Positions 31,989-40,418 of a stretch of 40,729 nt of DNA are shown one piece after another; the first letter of the stretch is position 1, and the number at the start of each line of letters is the position of its first letter. A program made the translations under genes and the position numbers. The DNA lies in contig CAAGIF010000069.1 of the NCBI GenBank assembly GCA_900769845.1, forward strand, positions 1 to 40,729, read 5' to 3'. The notes beneath the pieces are model-generated. The model did not search any database. It saw only the letters and a program-made list of their open reading frames with translations, and was not told the origin of the DNA. The stretch comes from an uncultured Oscillospiraceae bacterium. GTDB lineage: Bacteria > Bacillota_A > Clostridia > Oscillospirales > Oscillospiraceae.

Positions 31989-32017
31989 ATCATAGCACAG
32001 ATTGGAACGGATATCAA
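31989..32017 (-). promoter_or_regulatory. Promoter of the DtxR/MntR-type gene
   Basis: Minus-strand TTGATA (32017-32012), 17 bases, TATGAT (31994-31989) with TGC before it. The -35 box directly abuts the stop codon of the solute-binding protein gene. Confidence 0.8.
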
Positions 32018-32018
32018 G

Positions 32019-33305
32019 TCACTGGGTTGCCTGGGGCTGTTTCGGCGTGCGATAGGCGATTTGATTCAAGGCGTTAGCAAAATAATCCGCCACCTTGTAC
32101 CAGCCGCTCCAGATCCGGGAATAGGTTTCGCAATCCGCAGATTGCATCAGTCCGGGCATTCTGGGCTGAGCAGAACCCAAGCAGGCGTCCGCTCCCGCAA
32201 TCGGGGAGATATTATTGGGATCCGCCGGGATTCCCAGGGAAACATCTGCCCGAAGCTGATCGAATTCTCCAGTGGTCAGCAGAAGAAGAAAATCAAACGC
32301 AGCCTTGGCATTAGCAGTGTCCTTATGAACCCCAAGAACCTCGCTGTCCACAAACAGGCCGCAGCCCTCCCCGGTTCCCGGATAGGCAAATACCCCCCAG
32401 TTGATATTCATACAGGTATCCCGCTCCACCTGGGCGCACATCCGATTGGAGCCCGCTGCCATGGCTACATTGCTGGAGGCAAGCTTGTTCTGCCCCGCAG
32501 GAAATGTTGCAGGAGTCCACTTGGCCATATATCCCAACTCTACAAACTCCACGATCCGGCGGATCAACTCCAGCGCGGTTTCGTCCTGCTTCCAGCCCCC
32601 TTCCTGCATAAGCTGGGTCAGCCGGGCATGTCCCAAACTCCGCTCCATGTGCAGTTCCAGAGCCAGATGAGAATTTTCCACATCCATGGTAAAGGGCACA
32701 TATCCCCCGGCAATCAGTTTGCTGCAAGTCGCCATATATTCCTCCCAGGAGGAAGGGATATGTCCGACCCCGGAGAAATCAAAGGCATCCAGATTATAAT
32801 ACATTCCGTAAAGCACGGGACGGTGAACGATTCCCAGGAAACCTCCGCATTGGTCCAGTACCTGCTGCCGCAGGACGCTGTGACTACGGCTTTCATACTC
32901 CGATGTCCGGACCAGCTCTGTCAGATCCAACGCAAAATTTTTGCAATCTGATGCCAGTTCTGCTAGGGTCGCCTCAAAAATATCTGCCTGCTCCCCGCCG
33001 GAAAGATACCCGGCAGGACGCACACCCATATCCCCAAGCCACACAAATTCCACCTGGGCGCCGGTCCGGGCTTCAAACACCTCTGCCGCCTGATACAGCG
33101 CCACGACCTCCGGGTCTGACTGAGCCAGATTGGAGAGATAGCGCAGCTTCACATCCCGGTATATCTGCTCATCCGTCTGGGCCTCATAGGGCACTTTTTC
33201 TGTCTGTCTGGGTGGCTGGGTGGGATCGGGGATATCCTCCCGGCAGCCTGCAAACAGTGTCAGCACGACCGCAAGGCTCAGTATCAGCGCCAGCCATTTC
33301 TTCAT
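32019..33305 (-). CDS. Extracellular solute-binding lipoprotein (orphan)
   Basis: A 428-residue ABC-type solute-binding protein, family 1 (sugar-like) in appearance. The signal peptide ends in lipobox FAGC (about residues 17-20), then a Pro/Thr-rich spacer, then the binding domain with FEARTGAQVEFVWLGD, YYNLDAFDFSGVGHIPSSWEEY and AKAAFDFLLLLTTGEF segments typical of periplasmic carbohydrate-binding proteins. No permease or ATPase gene is adjacent, so its partner lies elsewhere or it acts alone. The ATG at 33305 follows AGGAGGG; a GTG two codons upstream is possible. The ligand cannot be read from sequence. Confidence 0.85.
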   Translation of the reverse strand: MKKWLALILSLAVVLTLFAGCREDIPDPTQPPRQTEKVPYEAQTDEQIYRDVKLRYLSNLAQSDPEVVALYQAAEVFEARTGAQVEFVWLGDMGVRPAGYLSGGEQADIFEATLAELASDCKNFALDLTELVRTSEYESRSHSVLRQQVLDQCGGFLGIVHRPVLYGMYYNLDAFDFSGVGHIPSSWEEYMATCSKLIAGGYVPFTMDVENSHLALELHMERSLGHARLTQLMQEGGWKQDETALELIRRIVEFVELGYMAKWTPATFPAGQNKLASSNVAMAAGSNRMCAQVERDTCMNINWGVFAYPGTGEGCGLFVDSEVLGVHKDTANAKAAFDFLLLLTTGEFDQLRADVSLGIPADPNNISPIAGADACLGSAQPRMPGLMQSADCETYSRIWSGWYKVADYFANALNQIAYRTPKQPQATQ

Positions 33306-33340
33306 TTCCACCCCTCCTGCAAACAGTTCTTGTTCTTTTT

Positions 33341-33369
33341 ATTCTACCCTGTTTTCCCCGGTTTTGCAA
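33341..33369 (-). promoter_or_regulatory. Promoter of the solute-binding protein gene
   Basis: Minus-strand TTGCAA (33369-33364), 17 bases, TAGAAT (33346-33341). Confidence 0.65.
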
Positions 33370-33380
33370 CCGTCTGTTTC

Positions 33381-33416
33381 TAAAGAAAACCTCTGCCGGC
33401 GTATTTCCGGCAGAGG
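33381..33416 (-). terminator. Terminator after the deacetylase gene
   Basis: Minus-strand 10-bp stem CCTCTGCCGG/CCGGCAGAGG with a 7-base loop followed by TTTTCTTT. Confidence 0.9.
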
Positions 33417-33427
33417 CTGTTTTTCTC

Positions 33428-34504
33428 TTATCCCCACTTGGGCGCCGTATTTCCGATGGTCACCGATTCCTTAAATAGTGGCAGGAACAGGTAATTTTCC
33501 GCCCGGAGTGTGGTAACGATTTTATCCAGCGCCCCCAAGGTGTTCACATTCCAATCGTGCATCAGCACCACGGAAAATGTTTCCTGCCGGGCCTGCCAAA
33601 TTACGGTGCCGGCGATGTGATCCGATGAATAGTTGTTGCTTCCGGCATCGTAAGCGTTTCCGCTCCAGTCGATCCAGCCATAGCCCGCATCGGTCAGCGC
33701 CTGGATGGTGTCCCCCCGGTGGGTGCAGAAATGGGAGCCGCAGGGGAAGCGAACGATATCCGTATGGATACCCGTAACATTATAGATCAGTTCGTCCTGC
33801 TTGACAACTTCCTTCATGAAGCTGTTGACACTGTTATACAGCGGTCCGTAGTATGCATGGGAGAATGTGTGATTTGCAATGGTATGACCGCCCAGAGCCT
33901 CCAGCTTCAGCAGTTCATCCCGCATATGGGAATTATGCTCCGGAATGCCGTAGCCAATAGTAAAAAATGTAACCTGCACATCCAGCCGCTCCAACTCGTC
34001 CAAAAACTTCTGGGTATGGTAGGTAGGGCCGTCATCCAGTGTCAGATAGCAGATCTTATAAGGGGATTCCCCCGCCAGAATTTTTTCCTCCAGCTGACGG
34101 ACCGCCTGTCCGTACTCCGTACGAAGCTGTGCAATCCGCTGTTTCATAATCTCCGGATCTGTCATTCCGTCGATCATCTGCTGGGCCCGGATAAGCTCTG
34201 CCTGAGCAGTCTCCAGCTGCGCCTGCTGGGCAGCCAGCATGGCCTGGGCAGCCTCACATTCCTGCCGGAATGTTTCATCGCTTTCCTGCAGCTGCTGGGT
34301 TCTGGTCTGAATCGTCTGATTCAACTCGGCTTCCTGCGAATCCAGAAGCTGCATTCTCCGGTCGAAATCATCCGGTTCCATCCGGTCTGCAGCAAAAGCC
34401 CAGTATCCCCAGAAGAATCCCGCCATCAATGCGAAGATCAGCAGAATAATATCAATTGTCAGCCAAATACTCTTTGACCTTCTCAATTCCTTTTTTGAGC
34501 GCAT
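33428..34504 (-). CDS. Membrane-anchored coiled-coil polysaccharide deacetylase
   Basis: A 358-residue protein with a basic N-terminus, one transmembrane helix (about 14-36), a long Gln/Glu-rich coiled coil (about 45-145) and a C-terminal NodB deacetylase domain. The catalytic motifs are YLTLDDGPT, the metal motif HTIANHTFSH, RFPCGSHF and VVLMHD. NodB enzymes remove acetyl groups from peptidoglycan or other GlcNAc polymers; this one should face the wall, held away from the membrane by the coiled coil. Its first 53 bases overlap the end of the upstream coiled-coil gene in another frame, so they are coupled. It resembles division- or wall-associated complexes, which is inference. Confidence 0.88.
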   Translation of the reverse strand: MRSKKELRRSKSIWLTIDIILLIFALMAGFFWGYWAFAADRMEPDDFDRRMQLLDSQEAELNQTIQTRTQQLQESDETFRQECEAAQAMLAAQQAQLETAQAELIRAQQMIDGMTDPEIMKQRIAQLRTEYGQAVRQLEEKILAGESPYKICYLTLDDGPTYHTQKFLDELERLDVQVTFFTIGYGIPEHNSHMRDELLKLEALGGHTIANHTFSHAYYGPLYNSVNSFMKEVVKQDELIYNVTGIHTDIVRFPCGSHFCTHRGDTIQALTDAGYGWIDWSGNAYDAGSNNYSSDHIAGTVIWQARQETFSVVLMHDWNVNTLGALDKIVTTLRAENYLFLPLFKESVTIGNTAPKWG

Positions 34505-34868
34505 GATATACCTCTACAAAATAAGATTGCTCTTCATTCTCCACAGCAAGCTGCTGCCGCAGGGTTTCATATTCTGCCTCCAGCTGCCGGGTTTGCTCCT
34601 GTGCCTGGGCTGTCTGTTCCTGAAGCTGACGGAGCTGCTCATTCATCTGGGAGAGAATCTCTTCCTGTTCCTTTTTGGCATTTTCCGATACATTGTCCAG
34701 TTCCCGCTGCTTCTGCTGAAGCTCGGCTTCCCGCAGGGCGATTTGGTTGCTTTTCTGCTGATACTCCGCCTTCTGCTGCAGGTATTGATCTCGCTGACCC
34801 ACGGCAAGCCAGCCCAACTCTGCTATTACAATTATCAGCAGTACCGCAATTGCAATTCTGCGCTTCAT
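34452..34868 (-). CDS. Small membrane-anchored coiled-coil protein
   Basis: A 138-residue protein of unknown family. A short basic N-terminus (MKRR) is followed by one transmembrane helix (about 5-24) and an almost continuous heptad-like coiled coil rich in Gln and Glu (about 28-115), then a short tail EVYHALKKGIEKVKEYLADN. AAGGAGGTGAT precedes the ATG at 34868. The end overlaps the start of the coiled-coil deacetylase gene by 53 bases. The shared architecture (helix plus extracellular coiled coil) suggests the two proteins form a heteromeric coiled coil, in the manner of FtsL/DivIC-like pairs; this is inference. Confidence 0.8.
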   Translation of the reverse strand: MKRRIAIAVLLIIVIAELGWLAVGQRDQYLQQKAEYQQKSNQIALREAELQQKQRELDNVSENAKKEQEEILSQMNEQLRQLQEQTAQAQEQTRQLEAEYETLRQQLAVENEEQSYFVEVYHALKKGIEKVKEYLADN

Positions 34869-34959
34869 GGGATCACCTCCTTCATTTTCTATACCATACC
34901 ACATTTTTCCTCGGATTGCATCCTTTTTCTTCTATTTTTTTATTTTTCTGCAAATCGGC

Positions 34960-34994
34960 AAAAAACAGCGCCGCTCCAAACCGGAGCGGCGCTG
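34960..34994 (-). terminator. Terminator after glgB
   Basis: Minus-strand 12-bp stem CAGCGCCGCTCC/GGAGCGGCGCTG with a 5-base loop followed by TTTTTT. Confidence 0.9.
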
Positions 34995-34999
34995 AAATT

Positions 35000-37036
35000 T
35001 TATACAGTTTTCTTTTTGGATGTTCTTTTCTTGGGGGCAGCCTTGGGTTTACGAACCTCCCCCTCCTTCAGCACGATAGCAGTGCGGGCAGGCAGATAAA
35101 GCTCCACATAGTGTTTTCCGTCAAAGGTCTTGGCGGGATAGGTCATATGGGCCACCAGTTCCTGACCGCCGTATTTCTTGTCATCGCTGGAAAGAACCAC
35201 TTCATAATCCGCATCCTGGTGGATCGGCACCAATACATTGGTCAAAGACTTGTCCGGGCTGAAGTTAAAGGCAAAGAGCAGCCCGTGGCGATAAAATGCA
35301 ATGACCTTTTCCGGTTCTTTCAGCAGCATCAGATCGCCCATACGCTGATTGAACATGCGGTTTTCCTTGGTCAGCCGGATCATGTCCTCATCAAAATTGT
35401 TCAGCCACTGGTACTTCAGGTACCCGTTATCCTTCAGACTCCACTGGCGGCGGCAGTAATGGAAACTCCAGCCGTTGCCCTCCCGGGGGAAATCGATCCA
35501 TTCCGGATGACCGAACTCGTTGCCCATGAAATTCAGGTACCCCTCGCCGCCACCGGCCAGGGTGAACAGGCGGATCATCTTGTGCAAAGCGATGGCTCGG
35601 TCAATCACAGGATTGTGGCAATCTTTATTCATATCCGTATACATAGCTGCGTCAGCCAGACGGAAGATCATGGTCTTGTCGCCCACCAGCGCCTGGTCAT
35701 GGGATTCCACATAAGCAACCGTATCTTCACCGGGACGGCGCAGACACATATCTCCCCACATTTTTCCGATTTCCCACTGTTCGTCCTGCTTTTCTTTCAC
35801 CGTGCGGATCCACATATCCGGCAGGCCCATGCCCAACCGGTAGTTAAAGCCGATGCCGCCGTCCTCGATAGGCAGGCACATACCGGGCATGCCGGACATA
35901 TCCTCTGCCACAGTGATGGCATTGGGATTGACCTGACGGATCAGTTCATTGGCAAGCTGCAGGTAAGTGATTGCCTCGGTGTGGGTATTGTAGGAGAAAT
36001 ACTTATCGTTGGAGTTAAAATCCGTACCCAGACCGTGGTCATGGTAGAGCATGGAGGTCACACCGTCAAACCGGAAGCCATCGAAATGATACTCGGTCAT
36101 CCAGAATTTCAGATTGGATAGCAGGAAATGCAGCACACCGGTTTTGCCATAGTCGAAGCACTTGGTGCCCCAGGCGGGATGATCGCCCTTTTCGCCGTCG
36201 TGGAAGAACTGCCAAGTAGTACCGTCGAACATGTTGATGCCCTCGGCGGTGTTTTTGACCGCATGGGAGTGCACCACATCCAGCAGCACCCGGATACCCA
36301 TCTCATGGGCGGTATTGACCAGGTACTTCAGATCCTCGGGCTTTCCGAACCAGGAAGATGCGGCAAAGAAATTGGACACCTGGTAGCCAAAGCTTCCGTA
36401 GTAGGGATGCTCCATAATAGCCATGAGCTGAATGGCGTTATAGCCTGCCTTCTTCACCCGGGGCAGAATCAGGTCTGCAAACTCCCGGTAAGTACCGACC
36501 TTGCCCTCCTCCTGGGCCATGCCCACATGGGCTTCATAGATGTAGAGGAATTCCTCTCCCTTGAAGTTCTCATCGGTCCAGTTGAAGGTCTTATAGTTAT
36601 CCACCACTTCGGCTTCGAAGGTGTTATTGGTCTTGTTCTGCACCACCCGGCGGATATACAGGGGCAGATGCTCGGTTCGGGTCAGATTGGCGTCCACAAC
36701 GGTCTTGACCTTACAGCCATCCCACAGAGCGTCATCCCCTTCCAGCTTCAGTTCCCAATCGCCGTTACCAAGTTTTTTCAGCGGGTGGCTGGTAGGATTC
36801 CAGTTATTAAATTCACCGGTGAGGTACAGTTGATAGGCGCTGGGCGCCCACTCCCGGTAGACCCAGCCGCCGGGAACATGATGGATTCCGTAATAATTGT
36901 GGGCATTGGCAAAATCATTCAGCGTCTGACCTTCCCGGAGCAGCCGGTTCTTGGCAGACCGGTACAAAAACATCCGCAGGTCAATATCCCCCGCAAAACT
37001 CTGCAGCTGAGGATTCAATTCCAAAATACGATACAT
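35000..37036 (-). CDS. glgB: 1,4-alpha-glucan branching enzyme, eukaryote-type GH13
   Basis: A 678-residue glycogen branching enzyme. An N-terminal CBM48-like domain (about 55-150, opening HHVPGGWVYREWAP) precedes the GH13 barrel with region I DVVHSH (253-258), nucleophile Asp324 in GFRFDGVTS, acid/base Glu378 in AEDMSG and region IV ESHDQ (444-448), then an all-beta C-terminal domain. The wording (YEAHVGMAQEEGKVGTY, FFAASSWFGKPEDLKYL) matches the eukaryotic GBE1/GH13_8 type rather than classical E. coli GlgB. It ends in an unusual Lys-rich tail, RKPKAAPKKRTSKKKTV. It transfers glucan chains to make alpha-1,6 branches. It lies 43 bases after a lipoprotein gene and may be co-transcribed with it. 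Confidence 0.93.
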   Translation of the reverse strand: MYRILELNPQLQSFAGDIDLRMFLYRSAKNRLLREGQTLNDFANAHNYYGIHHVPGGWVYREWAPSAYQLYLTGEFNNWNPTSHPLKKLGNGDWELKLEGDDALWDGCKVKTVVDANLTRTEHLPLYIRRVVQNKTNNTFEAEVVDNYKTFNWTDENFKGEEFLYIYEAHVGMAQEEGKVGTYREFADLILPRVKKAGYNAIQLMAIMEHPYYGSFGYQVSNFFAASSWFGKPEDLKYLVNTAHEMGIRVLLDVVHSHAVKNTAEGINMFDGTTWQFFHDGEKGDHPAWGTKCFDYGKTGVLHFLLSNLKFWMTEYHFDGFRFDGVTSMLYHDHGLGTDFNSNDKYFSYNTHTEAITYLQLANELIRQVNPNAITVAEDMSGMPGMCLPIEDGGIGFNYRLGMGLPDMWIRTVKEKQDEQWEIGKMWGDMCLRRPGEDTVAYVESHDQALVGDKTMIFRLADAAMYTDMNKDCHNPVIDRAIALHKMIRLFTLAGGGEGYLNFMGNEFGHPEWIDFPREGNGWSFHYCRRQWSLKDNGYLKYQWLNNFDEDMIRLTKENRMFNQRMGDLMLLKEPEKVIAFYRHGLLFAFNFSPDKSLTNVLVPIHQDADYEVVLSSDDKKYGGQELVAHMTYPAKTFDGKHYVELYLPARTAIVLKEGEVRKPKAAPKKRTSKKKTV

Positions 37037-37079
37037 GGTAACTCCTTTCCTCTGTAAGGGTTTCTGCGATACGGAAAAC

Positions 37080-38387
37080 TCAATAGGCCAGCTGGCCTTC
37101 GTAATACTTGTTGATGCTCAGTTCCACGATCTGATCCACCATGGGATCCACGCAGATCCGGAATTCATTTCCGGCTGCATCCCGGTAATGGAGCCAGGTG
37201 AAGCAGTAATTGGCATTGCTGCTGCAGTAGATTTCTTCCGGTTCTCCAAAGGCAGCCAGCACATCTGCAATGGTACTGTCGGAAGATATCTCTGCATAGG
37301 CAAACTCATGGTAGTCAGAGAAATCTCTGCCCCAGTTGGTATAACCCCGGTTGCTGGTGAAGATTCCCTTGACCTCTGCATAGTAAACATAGGAATCCCG
37401 GAGCCCGTGGCGGTTGATTACATAGAATTCCTCTGGATTGCCGATGCCGATTCGAAGATACCGCATGCCACCAAGATGGGTGGGCACTTCCCGGTAGGGA
37501 TCGGAGAATTTCTCGGGCATCTCATGGACAAAACAGCCCAGCCGGATCTGCTGAGAGTCCACGGTTATGTCCATGGGAATTTCATCCAGAACGCCTGTAT
37601 TCTTCTTAACATTTCCCTCCCGGTAGGGTTTGGTATCCAAAAAACGGTCCAGCAGGATCCAGGCGTCGTTTCCAAAGAAATCCGGAAGCTTCTCTCCAAA
37701 GGCTTCTGCTGCCGCGCCATGGTAATCGGCGCTCCAGCAGGTCACGATCTGCCGCAGCACCCCCTTTTCAAAAGCAAAGTAGGCATGATCAAAGGGGCTG
37801 TAGTAGGCGATCTCCCGGTACTGTTCATCCCCGGAACGGCTGAAATCCGGTTCGCCGTAGGCTGCCAGAATTTCCTCTTCGGTGGTCTTCATATTTCGGA
37901 AGGGTTCTTCTTCCATGCCGCTGCCGAAGGAGGCGTTTCCTTCGGTATTGACGATGACAGCATAGATCCGGCAATCTGCTATGGCTGCGGCGGTATCCCC
38001 CGTGTTAATAGCCCGGATAAAAAAGCAGGTTTCTTCCCCGTTTTCATCGGGGATATCCATCCGCAGAATATCGCTGACATGACCGGGAAGCAGCATCTGG
38101 GACAGATCTGCGAAGGTTCTTGGTTCCAGGGCCAGAACCTCGGACACCATTCCTCCCGCATGGATCTGCTGATCGCCAAAGTAGAATTTCAGCAATCCGG
38201 TAGCCACATCCTCTTCAGGAAACACCGGGCCCACATTCTGGGGCTGGGTTTCCACAGGCTGCGTATCGGTTGGCTGGATTTCTGCGGGACGGATAACGGT
38301 AGGTTCTGTTTCCACCGCCGGCGCATTACAGCCTGCCAGCAGCAGGATCACCAGCAATCCCGGCAGTATTCTTTTCAGCTTGTTCAT
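37080..38387 (-). CDS. Lipoprotein with two BamE-like GEP repeats
   Basis: A 435-residue lipoprotein of unknown function. The signal peptide ends in lipobox LAGC (about 16-19), and a Thr/Pro/Gln-rich linker with repeated TQP/IQP units follows (about 20-48). Two segments share a pattern: TEEEILAAYGEPDF near the middle and TIADVLAAFGEPEE near the C-terminus, each followed by a Tyr/Phe-rich strand and a QIV strand (LRQIVTCW, VDQIVELSI). This is like the BamE/SmpA or BLIP-type repeat. The ATG at 38387 has AGGAAGGG 6 bases upstream. It has its own promoter and lies just ahead of glgB; no functional link to glycogen is evident. Confidence 0.75.
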   Translation of the reverse strand: MNKLKRILPGLLVILLLAGCNAPAVETEPTVIRPAEIQPTDTQPVETQPQNVGPVFPEEDVATGLLKFYFGDQQIHAGGMVSEVLALEPRTFADLSQMLLPGHVSDILRMDIPDENGEETCFFIRAINTGDTAAAIADCRIYAVIVNTEGNASFGSGMEEEPFRNMKTTEEEILAAYGEPDFSRSGDEQYREIAYYSPFDHAYFAFEKGVLRQIVTCWSADYHGAAAEAFGEKLPDFFGNDAWILLDRFLDTKPYREGNVKKNTGVLDEIPMDITVDSQQIRLGCFVHEMPEKFSDPYREVPTHLGGMRYLRIGIGNPEEFYVINRHGLRDSYVYYAEVKGIFTSNRGYTNWGRDFSDYHEFAYAEISSDSTIADVLAAFGEPEEIYCSSNANYCFTWLHYRDAAGNEFRICVDPMVDQIVELSINKYYEGQLAY

Positions 38388-38423
38388 AAGCATCCCTTCC
38401 TGTAACTGCTCTTTACTGGGGTC

Positions 38424-38452
38424 ATTATAGCACAAGAAAACCTTTATGTCCA
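38424..38452 (-). promoter_or_regulatory. Promoter of the lipoprotein (and perhaps glgB)
   Basis: Minus-strand TGGACA (38452-38447), 17 bases, TATAAT (38429-38424) with TGC before it. No separate glgB promoter is visible. Confidence 0.78.
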
Positions 38453-38461
38453 CGAAAACAG

Positions 38462-38494
38462 AAAAAAGTCCCTGCAAAAAAGCAGGGACTTTTT
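38462..38494 (-). terminator. Terminator of the short Rnf operon
   Basis: The 9-bp stem AGTCCCTGC/GCAGGGACT with a six-base loop is flanked by T-runs on both strands. On the minus strand it closes the operon right after the unknown membrane protein, before any rnfE, rnfA or rnfB. Confidence 0.9.
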
Positions 38495-38497
38495 GAT

Positions 38498-38935
38498 TCA
38501 CAACAGGATTCCGGCGAAACACTGGGCTGCCAAATACAAGCCCAATGCGCTGATCAGAGCAGCCCCCCGAGCCTTCGACCCGGAACAAAGCCGATCCAGG
38601 ATAGAGCTGAACAGCCAGGTGGTAGCGGTAAACACCGTGCCACCCACCAATCCGATCTTCAGGAAGGTATGCTGGCAGGCAAAACCCGCCATCAGCGGCA
38701 GCAGCGCAAAGGTAACCGCCCCGAGAACCGGGATGCACAGATAACACCGGTCATTGCCGGGGGCAAGATAGTATTCCGCCAGCAGAGCGATCAGAGAGAT
38801 CAGCACCATATTGGGAATATTCAGAGGGGGCAGGATCACCACAGGAGAGATCACACGCAGGATCATCATTACCATCAGAACCGCGAACAGCACAGCCGCC
38901 AGCAGAGTATTGAGGAAGTATTTATTCTGTTTCAT
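38498..38935 (-). CDS. Unknown membrane protein in rnfE position
   Basis: A 145-residue integral membrane protein with about four helices (near residues 8-30, 38-57, 66-88 and 90-108, with a C-terminal hydrophobic stretch). It is not RnfE or RnfA: it is shorter and lacks their recognisable patterns. It has Cys in DRCYLCIPV and FACQH, near membrane interfaces. GGGGAGG lies 7 bases before the ATG at 38935; a GTG at 38938 is also possible. It follows rnfG without a gap, in the place where rnfE usually stands, and is the last gene before a terminator. Family unknown; a membrane redox or anchoring subunit is a guess. Confidence 0.78.
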   Translation of the reverse strand: MKQNKYFLNTLLAAVLFAVLMVMMILRVISPVVILPPLNIPNMVLISLIALLAEYYLAPGNDRCYLCIPVLGAVTFALLPLMAGFACQHTFLKIGLVGGTVFTATTWLFSSILDRLCSGSKARGAALISALGLYLAAQCFAGILL

Positions 38936-38938
38936 CAC

Positions 38939-39475
38939 TTAACCTCCCCATGTGGTGGCGCCGGAGGATGCATCCGCTCCGGTGACAAAGGCCACCGCAG
39001 AATTGATGCTCCGGGTCACAGCCTTGGATGTAACGGTGGCGCCGGCAATGGCGTCCACATTCTCTCCCACCTGCAGATCCCCGGAAGTACGGAGAAACTG
39101 GGCCAGAAAATCCACATCCGTCAAAGCATTGGCGCCCAGGCCGTAGGTTTCCTGCATCTGTCGGATCTGCAGACCGGTGACGGTTCCGTCATTGCTGACA
39201 CCGATCAGCATGGTGATATCACCTGCATAGCCGTAAGTAACGGTCTGGATCACATAGCCGGTTTCCCCCTTGTAAACGCTGCGGATATTGGCATCGTCAC
39301 CGGTATAGGTTTCCGGGGTGAAGGTGGTGGAACCGGGCAGGATCGTCTGCATTTTTTCCGTCAGCTCCGCCTCGATCCGGGACTGGCGGATTCCCAGCAG
39401 ACCGTTGTAAGCAGTCAGCAGAATAACAGCGGCCAATGCAACAGTCAAGAGAGGCATCAAAATCGTTTTACGCAT
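38939..39475 (-). CDS. rnfG: RnfG-type FMN-binding electron transfer subunit
   Basis: A 178-residue protein with an N-terminal membrane helix (about 5-24) and an extracytoplasmic FMN_bind domain. The flavinylation motif is AGATVTS, with Thr149 the probable covalent FMN site, set in DAIAGATVTSKAV. In Rnf/Nqr complexes this subunit passes electrons between flavins on the outer side of the membrane. The gene overlaps rnfD by eight bases. The flavin transferase ApbE it would need is not in the window. Confidence 0.9.
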   Translation of the reverse strand: MRKTILMPLLTVALAAVILLTAYNGLLGIRQSRIEAELTEKMQTILPGSTTFTPETYTGDDANIRSVYKGETGYVIQTVTYGYAGDITMLIGVSNDGTVTGLQIRQMQETYGLGANALTDVDFLAQFLRTSGDLQVGENVDAIAGATVTSKAVTRSINSAVAFVTGADASSGATTWGG

Positions 39476-40418
39476 CTGCCTTGCCCCCTTTCTTTACGCC
39501 GAAACGGCGGGGCGCTGTGTACCGGTCGATGGTCCAGACACAGGCGTTCATCAGCAAAATGGCATAGGTAACGCCTTCGGGGAACAATCCGAAATACCGG
39601 AAGATCACCGTCAGAATACCGCAGCCGATGCCGTAGAGGATCTGTCCCTTTGCGGTAACGGGAGAAGTGGCGTAGTCAGTCGCCATAAAGATGGCGCCCA
39701 GCATCACGCCGCCGGAAAGCAGGCTGTAAAGCATCCACAAAAAGGCGTTATCCGTCTTGTGGAAGATAAGCGTAAGAACTGCCACTGCGCCAAGGTAAGC
39801 CGCGGGGATCCGGATGGATATCACCTTGCGGTATACCAGATACGCGCCGCCTGCCAGCAAAGCAATGGCGGACAGCTCTCCGATGGAACCGGGGCAATTT
39901 CCCAGGAACATATCCCAAAGGCTCTCCTCCGGCAGGGCGGGCATAACCATATGGTGCAGGGGCGTCGCCGCCGTTACACCGTCCACACCAATGGCTGCAT
40001 AGCGGGTAAGGGCAGCGGGCCACAGCAGCATCACCACTGCTCTTGCCATCAGGGCGGGATTGAACACATTCTGTCCCAGTCCACCGCACATCAGTTTCAC
40101 AGCAATGATGGCAAAGGCGCTGCCGAAGATCACAACGCCATAAGGAACGGATGCAGGCAGGGTCAAAGCAAAAAGCATGCCCGTGACCAGCGCAGAGCAA
40201 TCCGGCAGAGTGTTGCGTTTTTTCAGAATCAAGCTGTACAGATATTCCGCCGCAACTGCCGAAATCATAGAAACACCGGTTACCGCCAGCGCCCGAAGGC
40301 CCAGAGTAACAACGCCCAATGCCAAAGCGGGCAGCAGAGCAATAACCACATCCAGCATCAGCCGGCTGGAGCGGAAATCACCCCGAATATGAGGAGAAGA
40401 TGCAACTGTCAGTTTCAT
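39468..40418 (-). CDS. rnfD: RnfD-type membrane flavoprotein subunit
   Basis: A 316-residue polytopic membrane protein of the RnfD/NqrB family. The N-terminus ASSPHIRGDF, the segment GQNVFNPALMARAVVML, and the flavinylation site VTAATPL (Thr152, in place of the more usual SGATPL) identify it. It holds covalent FMN and is part of the ion-pumping core. The ATG at 40418 overlaps the rnfC stop (ATGA), and AAAGGAGG lies upstream; a longer in-frame reading is the rnfC region in another frame. Operon order rnfC-rnfD-rnfG matches Clostridia. Confidence 0.93.
   Translation of the reverse strand: MKLTVASSPHIRGDFRSSRLMLDVVIALLPALALGVVTLGLRALAVTGVSMISAVAAEYLYSLILKKRNTLPDCSALVTGMLFALTLPASVPYGVVIFGSAFAIIAVKLMCGGLGQNVFNPALMARAVVMLLWPAALTRYAAIGVDGVTAATPLHHMVMPALPEESLWDMFLGNCPGSIGELSAIALLAGGAYLVYRKVISIRIPAAYLGAVAVLTLIFHKTDNAFLWMLYSLLSGGVMLGAIFMATDYATSPVTAKGQILYGIGCGILTVIFRYFGLFPEGVTYAILLMNACVWTIDRYTAPRRFGVKKGGKADA

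Noticed and set aside
34869..34958. Promoter for the coiled-coil/deacetylase operon
   Set aside because: TATGGT with TGG before it (minus strand, near 34910) is plausible, but the box 17 bases upstream matches -35 poorly, so I did not list it.
38498..38935. Calling the last Rnf-operon gene rnfE
   Set aside because: Too short, and the conserved RnfE/RnfA membrane patterns are missing; position alone is not enough.
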